Made by a program: the position numbers and the translations under genes. From F1-120-MAGs118 sp013360535 (GTDB taxonomy: Bacteria > Planctomycetota > UBA1135 > GCA-002686595): DNA of 55,404 nt. Positions within the stretch are counted from its first letter, which is position 1. Each line of letters begins with the position of its first letter. Under the pieces are notes generated by a model. That model was not told where the DNA came from. It saw only the letters and a program-made list of their open reading frames with translations, and did not search any database. This document shows, in pieces, positions 16,467-25,097 of the stretch. The stretch lies in assembly GCA_026647215.1 (NCBI GenBank), contig JAPKHC010000027.1:1-55404 (forward strand), written 5' to 3'.

Positions 16467-18755
16467 TCACTCGACGGTGACGAGCCCGACGTCGATGTTC
16501 TGGCCGCCGCCGGTCTGGCGGCAGGAAACCGCGAGCACGTTCCGGCCCGGCCGCAGCGCCGCGAGCGCCTCGCGCGTGATGGGAGCCGTGACGTAACCCG
16601 TCGTGTACCCCTTGCGGTCGAGCGCGAGCACGCCGTTGATCCACACCTGCACGTCCTCGTCGTGGTGGAGCGAGAGCCGCACGTTCGCAGGCACGCTCTC
16701 GAGCTCGAACGTGCGCCGCAGCCAGATGTACGACGACTGCCAGCGCGTGCCGACCTTCGCACCGGGCGTGGTGTCGGTGCCAAAGCTCGCGCGACCGCGC
16801 ATCCAGCCGCTGTCGTCGTACTCGGGCTTCTCCCAGCCCTCGCGCGGATCTGCGATCGTGTAGCGCCACTCGCCCGGCGTCCCGTGCCCCGCGTGCGGCA
16901 CGAGCACGTGCGTCACCGGCGGCGGCTCGTGAATGACCCTGGTCGCCTTCGCGGCGCGTTCGGGATCGATCTTCCACACGGCGCGGTCGTACGTGAGCCA
17001 GCCGTTGACCTCGATCTCGACATCGGTGGTCTGCGTGTAGACCGCGGCAGAGAGGCCTTCGCCGATGAGCTCCGGCAGGCGCGCGACGAGCTCGAGGTAC
17101 GCGGCCTCGAGCTCCGGCTTCGTCGCGTAGCTCTTGTAGCCCCAGTTGTCCTTGTCGAGCAGCGTGTGGCCCTCGAGCGGCAGCCCGAGACCGCCGAACT
17201 CGCCGAGCACGCTCGCGCGCACGCTCTCCACCGGCGCCATGCCCGGCCCGGGGTAGGCGTGGATGTCGATCACGTCGCCGACGTTCTTGTCGGTCCAGCC
17301 GCTGGCGTTGTTGACCAGGCGCGTCGGATCGAGGTTCGCGGTCAAGCGCGTGATGCGCTCGGTGTCGTGCTGGCCCCAGCCTTCGTTGAACGGCACCCAC
17401 ATCACGATCGACGGATGGTGGCCGCGGTCGGCGACGAGCTCGCGCAGCTCGGCCTCGAAGTTCGAGCGCCAGCCCGCCTGATCGCAGTTGCCGCTCGGCA
17501 TGTCCTGCCACACGAGCACGCCCATCGAATCGCACAGCCAGTAGAAGAGCTCCGGCTCGACCTTGACGTGCTTGCGCAGCATGTTGCCGCCCATGCGGAG
17601 CACCGCGTCGATGTCGAAACGCATCGCGTCGACCGACGGCGGCGTGTAGAGGCCATCGGGCCAGAAGCCTTGGTCGAGCGGGCCGAACTGGAACAGCGCC
17701 TCGCCATTGAGCGCGATGCGACGCACTCCGCGCGCGTCGGGAAGCACGGCGATGTCGCGGAAGCCGCAGTAACTAGCGACTTCGTCGAGCGTCGCGCCGT
17801 TGGTGTCGACGAGGCGCACGCGCAGGCCGTGCAGCGCCGGATCCGCAGGCGACCACGTGCGATGGCCGACGACGTCGAGCTCGAGGCGCCCGTTCGCGCT
17901 CTCGGCCTTCGCGAGCACCTTGCCGTCGAGGCCGAGCACCTCGAGCTCCGCCTTCGCCGCGACGCCGCGCACGTCGAGATCGACGGCGAGGTGGCCGCCC
18001 GCGCTCGCGTGAACGCGCAGCCTCTCGAGGTGCACCTGCGGCACGGGCTCGAGCCAAACCGTCTGCCAGATGCCGCTCGTCGGCGTGTACCAGATGCCGT
18101 TGGGGGCGAGCACCTGCTTGCCGCGCGGCTGTCCCGCGGAATCCGTGCCGTCCTCGACGACGACGGACAACAGGTTGGTCAAGTTCGGACCCACGAGCTC
18201 CGTGATGTCGAGCGAGAACGGGTCGTAACCGCCCGAGTGCGAGCCCGCCTCGCGGCCGTTGACGAACACGCGCGCGCGCCAGTCGACGGCGCCAAAATGC
18301 AGGAGCAGCCGCTGTCCGCTCCATGCCGTCGGAACCTCGAAGGGCCGCAGGTACCACAAGCGCTCGTTCGGCTTGAGCGTGCGCCCGACGCCCGAGAGCG
18401 CGCTCTCCGGCGGGAACGGCACGAGGATCGTCCCGTCCCAGCGCGACGAAGGCTGCACGTCGCTCGCGGTGATGGCGTAGCTCCACAGGCCGTTGAGGTT
18501 GCTCCAGCTCGAGCGCACGAGCGTCGGCCGCGGGTACTCGCGCCACGCGTTCTGCGGCGTGACCTCGCGCCCCCAGCGCGTCCACAGCTTGCTCTCCGCG
18601 GGTTTCCAGTTCGGGTCGTCGGTGACGGACGGCGGCTGGACGAACTCGACCGGCGTCGGAGCGACGGGCGTCGCTGCGGTTCGCGTCGAACGGTCGCTCG
18701 AAGGGACGGCGCAGGCGAAGCAGAGCGCGACGGCGAGTAGGGCGAGGCGTTTCAT
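16467..18755 (-). CDS. Exported glycoside hydrolase family 2 protein
   Basis: The 762-residue protein has a signal peptide with a possible lipid-attachment Cys near residue 15. A sugar-binding jelly roll (about 70-240) includes DWRARVFVNGREAGSHSGGY. An immunoglobulin-like domain and a TIM barrel follow. The acid/base Glu is in VPFNEGWGQHD (E458) and the nucleophile in SVLGEFGGLG (E519). A second jelly roll closes the chain (about 640-760, VQVWINGVLAL). It is probably a retaining exo-beta-glycosidase such as a beta-galactosidase or beta-glucuronidase acting outside the cytoplasm; specificity cannot be read. It lies 57 bp downstream of the metallopeptidase gene on the same strand, so co-transcription is possible but not evident functionally. 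Confidence 0.85.
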   Translation of the reverse strand: MKRLALLAVALCFACAVPSSDRSTRTAATPVAPTPVEFVQPPSVTDDPNWKPAESKLWTRWGREVTPQNAWREYPRPTLVRSSWSNLNGLWSYAITASDVQPSSRWDGTILVPFPPESALSGVGRTLKPNERLWYLRPFEVPTAWSGQRLLLHFGAVDWRARVFVNGREAGSHSGGYDPFSLDITELVGPNLTNLLSVVVEDGTDSAGQPRGKQVLAPNGIWYTPTSGIWQTVWLEPVPQVHLERLRVHASAGGHLAVDLDVRGVAAKAELEVLGLDGKVLAKAESANGRLELDVVGHRTWSPADPALHGLRVRLVDTNGATLDEVASYCGFRDIAVLPDARGVRRIALNGEALFQFGPLDQGFWPDGLYTPPSVDAMRFDIDAVLRMGGNMLRKHVKVEPELFYWLCDSMGVLVWQDMPSGNCDQAGWRSNFEAELRELVADRGHHPSIVMWVPFNEGWGQHDTERITRLTANLDPTRLVNNASGWTDKNVGDVIDIHAYPGPGMAPVESVRASVLGEFGGLGLPLEGHTLLDKDNWGYKSYATKPELEAAYLELVARLPELIGEGLSAAVYTQTTDVEIEVNGWLTYDRAVWKIDPERAAKATRVIHEPPPVTHVLVPHAGHGTPGEWRYTIADPREGWEKPEYDDSGWMRGRASFGTDTTPGAKVGTRWQSSYIWLRRTFELESVPANVRLSLHHDEDVQVWINGVLALDRKGYTTGYVTAPITREALAALRPGRNVLAVSCRQTGGGQNIDVGLVTVE

Positions 18756-18812
18756 CGTGCCGCGAGCATTCCGCGCGCGGCCGCGCTTGCCAAGCCTCGC
18801 GCTCGAGGAACG

Positions 18813-19823
18813 TCAGGGCAGGTAGCTGCCCTGATGCACGTGGTTCATCGCGAGCGCGGCGATGAAGGTCGTCAGCGCGAGCGAGGCCTGGTGCTCGCGC
18901 GCGGGCTCGAACGCGAGGCCGAGCTCGTCCGCGCGCGCCGCGAGGTGCCGCACGAGCGCGCGGGTGCGCTCGGGAAAATGCCCGGTCCAGCGGAAGACGT
19001 AGGCCATCAGCTCGCGCTCGAGCGAGTGGATCAGCGCCGAGGCCGGGCGGCCCGCGTGGTCCGCGTCAGGTGCGAGCTCCTCGAAGATCGAGCGCAGCGC
19101 GCCGTCGAGCCCGTGCGGAAACTCGCCCTCGGGCTGCGCCATGTGGCCGTAGTACTCCTCGACCGAGTACACGAGCTCGCCGACGTCCTCGTCCGCCGTC
19201 GCCTCGACCACCAGCGGGTCGCGCTCGCGCAGCTCGGACATCGTCCGGTCGCAGTATTCGAGCTTCGCGAGCGCCTGCGGCTGGTCCGAATACTCCTCGC
19301 GCCAGTCGAGCCCCGGCGTCATCCAGACCGCGAAGGTCTCGGCCCAGTCCTCGTCGGGATGCTTCTGCGCGTACCAGCCCGGCAGGTGCCGCACGTAGCG
19401 GCGGCTGAACGGCGAAGGCCTGTAATCCTCGAGGTACGGCTGCGTGATCGGCCCGAAGAGCCGCACCCAGTCGCCGTCGTCGTAGAGCTTGTAGGCGTAG
19501 TTGACGACGTGCCCGAACTCGTGGCGCAGGTAGCGCAGGAGCTCGCGCCGGCTCTCGCCCTCGAGCATCTGCCCCTTCTGCGCGTGCAGGTCGGCGAGCG
19601 GCTCCTCGGCGAGATAGAACGGGATCGCGATCGCGATCGTGCCGGTGACGACGCCCCACTCGGTCGACAGGTACAGCCGCGGCCGCACGCGCAGGCCGAG
19701 CGCGTCGAGCTCACGCTGGAACTCGGCCACGGCCGGCTCGAGGCGCGTGCCTTCGATCTTCAGGCCGAGGTCGCGGATCGGGCGGCTCGACCAGTTGTGC
19801 TCGCGGAAGAGCTCGCTGGCCAT
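18813..19823 (-). CDS. Putative zinc metallopeptidase (Peptidase_Mx-like)
   Basis: The 336-residue protein has a zinc-site motif H101-E102-F-G-H105 in RYLRHEFGHVVNYAYKL, and a downstream third ligand candidate E162 in HPDEDWAETFAVWM. The pattern of HExxH, then a DY...SPFS...H segment, then DxxETFA matches a family of bacterial putative zinc-binding metallopeptidases. No signal peptide is present, so it should be cytoplasmic. It starts 7 bp after the TrpD-like gene, which suggests translational linkage. Its substrate is unknown. The C-terminal 100 residues are helical and lack recognisable motifs. Confidence 0.7.
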   Translation of the reverse strand: MASELFREHNWSSRPIRDLGLKIEGTRLEPAVAEFQRELDALGLRVRPRLYLSTEWGVVTGTIAIAIPFYLAEEPLADLHAQKGQMLEGESRRELLRYLRHEFGHVVNYAYKLYDDGDWVRLFGPITQPYLEDYRPSPFSRRYVRHLPGWYAQKHPDEDWAETFAVWMTPGLDWREEYSDQPQALAKLEYCDRTMSELRERDPLVVEATADEDVGELVYSVEEYYGHMAQPEGEFPHGLDGALRSIFEELAPDADHAGRPASALIHSLERELMAYVFRWTGHFPERTRALVRHLAARADELGLAFEPAREHQASLALTTFIAALAMNHVHQGSYLP

Positions 19824-19830
19824 GGCGCCC

Positions 19831-20895
19831 CTACCCCAGGCTCCGCAGCTTCTCGATCACGCGGCTCGCGGCGCCAGAATCGAGCGCTTCGGTCGCGATC
19901 GACACGCCTTCGGCCACCGTGGGCGCCTTGCCAGCGGCCTTGAGCACGATCGCCGCCGCCATCAGCGCCGCACAACGCGCCGGCCCGCCCTCGCCCGCGA
20001 GCACCGCCTGCGTCATCTTGCCCGCCGCCGCGACGAGGCCGGGGTTGTCGCCGCTGCCGAGCCCCTCGTCGGGCGGCCCGAACATCGGCAGGTCCGGCTC
20101 GCCGTCGCAGCCCAGCCCCAGGTCGTTCGGCTCGATCGTCAGCGGCACCTGGAAGCCGTCCGCCAGCTCGATGCCACGCGTCTTGCGCCGCACGAACGGC
20201 ACGACGCCACCCTCCGGACCTTGGATCGCGATCGCGCGCGGATGGCCGAGCGCCTGCAGCACCTCGACCGCGACGCCGAGCACCGGCCCCTGCTGCGCAC
20301 CGATCACGATCGACGCCTTGGGCGGCGCGATCAGCTTCTCGACGGTCGAGAGCGGCGTCCGCACGCCGATCTCGCCGCGCACGCGCCGCAGGCCGAGCAG
20401 CCCGGGCAGGATGCCGCAGGCCGACAACACGGCGAAATTGGCCTTCCTGACCCAACTCTCCGCTTCCGCCGGGTCCCAGGTCATGCCGAGGCCTAGGTGT
20501 TCGAGCACGCTCGCCGCCGTCAGGCCGCGCTTGGGCGGGACGCAGCGGTCGGTCACGAGCAGCACGGGGCAGCCCGCTCCCGCCGCGATCACGCTGCCCG
20601 CGACCTCCAGCGGCGCATGCGTCTCGAACCCTTCGTGCGGCGGCATGACGCACACGAGGTCCTCGATGTCCTTGCACGGGATGTTGGCGTGCGCGCGGGC
20701 GGCCTCGGCGAAGGCGATCACCTCCTCCACCGTGACCCCCTTCCAGCGCAGCGCGATCAGGAACGCGCCGATCTGGATCTCGCTCTGCCCCCCCGCGATC
20801 AGGAGCTCGAACGCCCGGTAGGCCTCCTCGCGCGTCAGGTTGCGGCCGTCGCGCTTGGCCGAACCGAGCAAGCGCACGAGGTCGCGGAGGATCAT
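19831..20895 (-). CDS. TrpD2/YbiB-like glycosyltransferase family 3 protein
   Basis: The 354-residue protein has the fold of anthranilate phosphoribosyltransferase. The N-terminal helical domain is SAKRDGRNLTREEAYRAFELLI. The alpha/beta part contains DRCVPPKRGLTAASVLEHLGL and VRGEIGVRTPLSTVEKLIAPPKAS. The phosphoribosyl-pyrophosphate glycine loop of TrpD (GTGGD) is replaced by EVAGSVIAAGAG. This points to the TrpD2/YbiB paralogue group, whose members bind nucleic acid, rather than to tryptophan synthesis. No other trp genes are nearby. It is the first gene of a short unit with the metallopeptidase. The start ATG at 20895 fits the family N-terminus. Confidence 0.75.
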   Translation of the reverse strand: MILRDLVRLLGSAKRDGRNLTREEAYRAFELLIAGGQSEIQIGAFLIALRWKGVTVEEVIAFAEAARAHANIPCKDIEDLVCVMPPHEGFETHAPLEVAGSVIAAGAGCPVLLVTDRCVPPKRGLTAASVLEHLGLGMTWDPAEAESWVRKANFAVLSACGILPGLLGLRRVRGEIGVRTPLSTVEKLIAPPKASIVIGAQQGPVLGVAVEVLQALGHPRAIAIQGPEGGVVPFVRRKTRGIELADGFQVPLTIEPNDLGLGCDGEPDLPMFGPPDEGLGSGDNPGLVAAAGKMTQAVLAGEGGPARCAALMAAAIVLKAAGKAPTVAEGVSIATEALDSGAASRVIEKLRSLG

Positions 20896-21078
20896 CGGGG
20901 TTCCGGGGCGAAATGGCCGCGGTCTGGGCGGCGTTGCGACGGCCGTAAGTCGGGCGCCGGTCGCGGGTTACCCTAGCAGCGCCGGCCGGAGTCGGCAATG
21001 CGCCCGGCAGGGGTCGGTCGAGGGCTTGGGGAGCGCCTTTCGGGACACGTTAGCCCACGGGGTGGAAAGCGATGTAAA

Positions 21079-21110
21079 AGCCCGCGCCACAAGGACTTGT
21101 GACGCGGGCT
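21079..21110 (-). terminator. Intrinsic terminator of the amidohydrolase cluster
   Basis: Read on the minus strand, a 15-bp stem with one G-U type mismatch and a 2-nt apex is followed by TTTTACATC. The arms contain AGCCCGCG and CGCGGGCT. It lies 31 bp after the stop of the last amidohydrolase-like gene, and it is the only obvious T-tailed terminator in the window. Confidence 0.8.
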
Positions 21111-21141
21111 CGATGTGGATAACCGGTGCAGGCGGCGGGGA

Positions 21142-22557
21142 TCAGCCGTCCTTCGGCGGATCCTTCGGCGGGTCGTCGGGCTTGGTCTCGTCACCCTCCT
21201 TGGGAGCCTCCTCGGGCTTGGCTTCGGCGCCTTCCTTCGGCTCCTCCGCCTCGCCCTTGTCCTTGCGCTCCTCCGGGGCGAGCTGCGTCGACGGGCGCGG
21301 CCGGATGTGGGCGTAGAAGAGCTCCTGCGACTTGTCGTAGACGAGCTTGCCCTCAACCACCGTGTACTGGACCAGCGACTGGTAGTGCATGACGTCGCCG
21401 TCGAGCACGATCAGGTCGCAGTCCTTGCCCTTCTCGAGGCTGCCGACGCGGTGCGACACGCCGAGCAGGCGCGCCGGGACGATCGTGATCGACTCGAGCG
21501 CCGCCTGATCGGTCAGGCCGCCGCGCACCGCGAAGCCCGCCTCGATCGGCAGGTGCAGGATGTCGCGGCCGGCGATCCCGCCGAGGTCGACGCCCGTGGT
21601 CGACGGGATCACGCACACCTGCACGCCCGAGCGGTGCAGGATCGCGGCGTTCTCGATGCTCGAGCCGCCGTCGCGCACGAGCTGCTCTTCCTTGTCGCGG
21701 CGGTCGCGCGGCGTGATGACGGCGTAGGCGCCGGCGCGGCCGAGCTCGTCCGCCACCGTCCAGCCCTCGATGCAGCCGTCGATCACCGGACGGAAGCCGA
21801 AGCGCTGGGCGAGGCGCGCGATCTCGAGCAGGTCCTCGCGGTTGGAGGCGTTGAAGCGCGCCAGCACGCGGCCTTCGAGGATCGAGCGCACGGTCGAGTC
21901 GACGCCGCTCGCCGCGGGCTCCTTCAGGTCCTTGTTGTCGCGCTTCTTCTCCTCCCACTCGCGGTACTCGCGCAGGTAGCGCGCCGCGCGCTCGAAGCGC
22001 TCGTTCATCTCGCGCTTGCCCTGCGGGTTGGAGTTGGTGAACGACAAGGTCGCGAGGTAGCGCTCGCGCAGCACGACGCCCTTGATCTCGCGCCGCTTGA
22101 GCTTGAGCGCCACGTTGGACTGGCCGGCGGTCGTGATGCCGCTCGCCAGCGCCAGCGTCATGCGCTGGTTGTACGGGTCGACCGAGTCGGCGAAGTCGCC
22201 ACCGGTGTTGCCGAACAGGCCCGCCGAGTTGATCGCGACGAGGCCGGGGTAGACCCGCAGGCCCGCGGCGTCGAGCGTCTTGGCCTCCGTCGGAACCTCG
22301 ACGTCGTGACCGATCGACTCGATCACGCCGTTCTTGGAGAGCACCGTCGCGCCGCGCAGGACCGCGCCCGTGCCGGTGTAGACGTCGCCGTTGAGCACGG
22401 CGAACCACTCGTCCTTCTTCTCTTCCTTCTTCTTCTCCTCCTCCTTCTTCTCGCCCTCCTGGGCGGACGAAGGCGAGCCGAAGGACGGCAGGGCGAAGCC
22501 CATGCAGGCGCTGAACGCGAGGACGCTCAGCGAACGACGATCGATCCAGAACTTCAT
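21142..22557 (-). CDS. Exported amidohydrolase-like pseudoenzyme (array gene 11)
   Basis: The 471-residue protein is the last gene of the array. A signal peptide (to about residue 32) is followed by a Lys/Glu-only stretch (36-50), an amidohydrolase composite domain, and an acidic Pro-rich tail (about 435-471). The usual PGxxDxHxH reads YPGLVAINSAGLFG, so both metal His are gone, and the beta-8 segment IPSTTGVDLGG does not show the NTDAP form. Family hallmarks remain: VGSLEKGKDCDLIVLDGD and VVEGKLVYD. It is most likely a non-catalytic partner. Its start overlaps the stop of the preceding gene by 4 nt (ATGA), indicating translational coupling. Confidence 0.8.
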   Translation of the reverse strand: MKFWIDRRSLSVLAFSACMGFALPSFGSPSSAQEGEKKEEEKKKEEKKDEWFAVLNGDVYTGTGAVLRGATVLSKNGVIESIGHDVEVPTEAKTLDAAGLRVYPGLVAINSAGLFGNTGGDFADSVDPYNQRMTLALASGITTAGQSNVALKLKRREIKGVVLRERYLATLSFTNSNPQGKREMNERFERAARYLREYREWEEKKRDNKDLKEPAASGVDSTVRSILEGRVLARFNASNREDLLEIARLAQRFGFRPVIDGCIEGWTVADELGRAGAYAVITPRDRRDKEEQLVRDGGSSIENAAILHRSGVQVCVIPSTTGVDLGGIAGRDILHLPIEAGFAVRGGLTDQAALESITIVPARLLGVSHRVGSLEKGKDCDLIVLDGDVMHYQSLVQYTVVEGKLVYDKSQELFYAHIRPRPSTQLAPEERKDKGEAEEPKEGAEAKPEEAPKEGDETKPDDPPKDPPKDG

Positions 22558-23810
22558 TCCTTCACCTCTCCGAACACGAACTCGCCGTCGAGCATCACGG
22601 CCTCCACGTTGGTCGTCGGTTCCAGCGGGTCACCCGACAGGAACAGCAGGTTGGCGGTCTTGCCCTTCTCGAGGCTGCCGAGCTGCTTGTCGAGCCCGAG
22701 CACCGCCGCGGGCTCGAGCGTGAGCCCGCGCAGCGCCGCATCGCGCGCGAGGCCCGCGCCGACGATCTCGCCGACGTGGCGCCGCCACGCGACGTGGTCC
22801 TGGATGGTGTCGTTGCGCGGCTTGAAGGCGATCTTCGCGCCCGCCGTCGCGAACTCCATCGCGAGGTTGCGCTGGCGCATCGTGCCGGGCACGAGCGTGA
22901 TCTGCGGCTCCATCACCAGGCGCACGCCGCGCTTGCCGATCTCCTCGGTGACCTCGTAGATGTCGATCTCGCGCGTCATGACCACGCGCAGCGCGTAGTC
23001 GAACTTGCGCTCGCCGATCGCGTCGAGCCAGTGCGCCCAGTCGGCCGCCTGCGTGATGCTCACGAGCATCCCGAGCTCGCCATCGCGCACCTGCACGAAC
23101 GGCTTGACCTTCGGATCGGCCTCCGGCGGGACGAAGGTCTTCTTGTCGTCCTTCTTCTCCTCCGCCTTGGCCTCGCCTTCCTTCTTCTCCTCTTCCTTCT
23201 TGTCGGAGCCCTTGGACTTGTTGTCCTTCTCCCACTTCTCCTTGGCCTTCTTGACCTTGTCGTCGTACTCGTCGACCTTGGTCCACGCGTCGCGCACGAG
23301 CTTCTTCGAGGCCGAGTTGGCGCGGAAGTACACCTTCAGGTACGCGTCCTCGTCGACGACCATGTCGCCGATCGCCTTGCCCTTGGGGCGCAGCGCGGCC
23401 GCGTGACCGGGAACACCGGTGCCCGGCGGGTAGAGGCCGAGCGTGGTGACGCCGGCTTCGAGCGCTTCCTTGTAGTCGGGGTGCCGCGGATCGATCTCCG
23501 GAGTCGGCGAGGCCTCGGGGTTGAACTCCTGACCCGCGCGGCTCTCGACGCCAAGGCGCGTGTAGCAGCTCACGAGGCCGGGCATCACGACCCATTCGGG
23601 ACGCTCGATCACGGGGATGCCGCGCGCGACGGGCAGGTCCGCGCCGATCTCCACGATCTTGCCATTGTCGACGAGGATCACGGCGTGGTCGATCGGGCCG
23701 TGGGACACGGTCTCGGCCCGGCCGACCTTGATGGCGACGAGGCCGCCCGAGGGATCGACCGGCCCGGTGAGCACCGGCGCCAGCGCGAGGAGGGTGGTGA
23801 GGATGGTCAT
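22554..23810 (-). CDS. Exported amidohydrolase-like pseudoenzyme (array gene 10)
   Basis: The 418-residue protein has a signal peptide (MTILTTLLALAPVLTGP) and an amidohydrolase fold whose active-site strand reads MPGLVSCYTRLG in place of PGxxDLHSH. Residues 186-224 are a Lys/Glu/Asp-rich insert between the early barrel strands. The beta-6 region reads RLVMEPQITLVPGTMRQRN, with no metal His. Retained family parts are VTTLGLYPPGTG and LGSLEKGKTANLLFLSGDPLEP. It lies 30 bp after array gene 9 with a purine-rich AGAGAAC before ATG, and overlaps array gene 11. A structural or regulatory role beside the intact enzymes is inferred. Confidence 0.8.
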   Translation of the reverse strand: MTILTTLLALAPVLTGPVDPSGGLVAIKVGRAETVSHGPIDHAVILVDNGKIVEIGADLPVARGIPVIERPEWVVMPGLVSCYTRLGVESRAGQEFNPEASPTPEIDPRHPDYKEALEAGVTTLGLYPPGTGVPGHAAALRPKGKAIGDMVVDEDAYLKVYFRANSASKKLVRDAWTKVDEYDDKVKKAKEKWEKDNKSKGSDKKEEEKKEGEAKAEEKKDDKKTFVPPEADPKVKPFVQVRDGELGMLVSITQAADWAHWLDAIGERKFDYALRVVMTREIDIYEVTEEIGKRGVRLVMEPQITLVPGTMRQRNLAMEFATAGAKIAFKPRNDTIQDHVAWRRHVGEIVGAGLARDAALRGLTLEPAAVLGLDKQLGSLEKGKTANLLFLSGDPLEPTTNVEAVMLDGEFVFGEVKE

Positions 23811-23840
23811 GACGTTCTCTTCTTCTGTTCGTCTGCGCGA

Positions 23841-25097
23841 CTAGAACCTCTGGCGGTCCCGCACGCGGTCGTACTCGAGCTTGCCTTCGATCCAGACCGA
23901 CTCGACGGACGCCCGCGGATCGAGCGGGTCGCCGTGCCACAGGACGATGTCCGCGTGGCGGCCGGGCCGCAGGCTGCCCACCAAGGCGTCGATGCCGAAC
24001 GACTTGGCGGGGTTGACCGTGCAGGCCTTGAGCATCAGGTAGGAATCCGCGCCGTAGCGCGCGCCCATCGTGCTCTGCAGGAAGAGCTCTTCCTGCGGCA
24101 TCACGGGGGCGTCCGTGTTGACGGTGATCAGGTTCGCGCCGGCCTTCGCGTAGCGCTCGGGCGTGCCGACCCACTCGCCTTCGGACTGGCGCCAGTCGAA
24201 CGTGCGCGGGCCGAGGTTGACCGGAATGCCGATGCGCGCGGCGTAGGGCGCGACCTTCCAGCCGTCGAAGCAGCCGTGGCTGAGCACCGGCTTCGTGGCG
24301 GGGTAGCGCTCGCCCCACATCTCGATCGTCGTGTGCACGGCGTCGCTGCCGGCGGTGTGGATGAGCACCGGCAGCTCGCCCTTGACGACCTTTTGGAGGT
24401 TGGCGAGCGACTTGTCGTCGCGGCCGGCCGCGTTGGCGGCCTCGGCGCGCTGCAACGCGTCCTCGATCGTCCACGCCATGCCCGTGCGCGTCGCGCCGAG
24501 GTCGCCGCGGCGCTCGGGGTTGTAAGCCTGCGCGACCTTCATGCCACCGGGGTCGGCGAGCACGCAGCCTTCGTAGCTCCCGCTGCAGCGTGTCTTGTAG
24601 AGCACGCCGAAGCCGGAGTTGTTCGTGCCGCTGCCGGGGATGCCGAAAAGCGTCGTCACGCCCGCGGAACAGGCGCGCTGGATGTCGGGGTTGGCCGGGA
24701 CGATCGTCGGCGACGTGCGGTACTCGGGGTTCATCGCGAGCACCATGTCGTTGATGTCGCCCCAGCCGCCGGTCTGGATGTGCGAGTGCAGGTCGATCAG
24801 GCCCGGCGTCGCCCACAGCGTCGGCGCCTCGACGAGCTCGTAGCCCTCGGGCAGCTCGACCACCGGCCCGGCGTAGTCGACCTTCGAGCCGCGCACGACC
24901 ACGAGGCCCGGCGCGAACACGTCGTCGGCCTCGTTGAGCGTGAACACCTTGCCGCACAGGAGCGCGAAGCCCTGCTCACCCTGCGCGAGCGGCTGGATCG
25001 CGCCGAGTTCGGCGTCGCGCGGCGCTTCCTGCTTGCGCGGAGCCGCGCAGGCGCCGAGCGAAAGCCCCAACGCCACGATGGCGAGCTTGCTCACCAT
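23841..25097 (-). CDS. Amidohydrolase lipoprotein, intact active site (array gene 9)
   Basis: The 418-residue protein begins with a clear lipobox (LSLGAC, Cys17), so it should be membrane-anchored. All ligands of a binuclear or mononuclear amidohydrolase are in place: H104 and H106 (IDLHSH), K187 (GGMKVAQ, bridging-lysine position), H247 (VLIHTAG), H274 (VLSHGC) and D329 (NTDAPV). PGSGTNNSGFG and YNPER are shared with array genes 6-8. The nearest family I recognise is the imidazolonepropionase-like periplasmic amidohydrolases, some of which cleave dipeptides or cyclic amides; the substrate is unknown. The ATG at 25097 overlaps the preceding gene by 7 nt, and a longer in-frame extension is rejected. 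Confidence 0.85.
   Translation of the reverse strand: MVSKLAIVALGLSLGACAAPRKQEAPRDAELGAIQPLAQGEQGFALLCGKVFTLNEADDVFAPGLVVVRGSKVDYAGPVVELPEGYELVEAPTLWATPGLIDLHSHIQTGGWGDINDMVLAMNPEYRTSPTIVPANPDIQRACSAGVTTLFGIPGSGTNNSGFGVLYKTRCSGSYEGCVLADPGGMKVAQAYNPERRGDLGATRTGMAWTIEDALQRAEAANAAGRDDKSLANLQKVVKGELPVLIHTAGSDAVHTTIEMWGERYPATKPVLSHGCFDGWKVAPYAARIGIPVNLGPRTFDWRQSEGEWVGTPERYAKAGANLITVNTDAPVMPQEELFLQSTMGARYGADSYLMLKACTVNPAKSFGIDALVGSLRPGRHADIVLWHGDPLDPRASVESVWIEGKLEYDRVRDRQRF

Noticed and set aside
19831..20895. Anthranilate phosphoribosyltransferase for tryptophan synthesis
   Set aside because: The PRPP-binding GTGGD loop is not present and there are no other trp genes.
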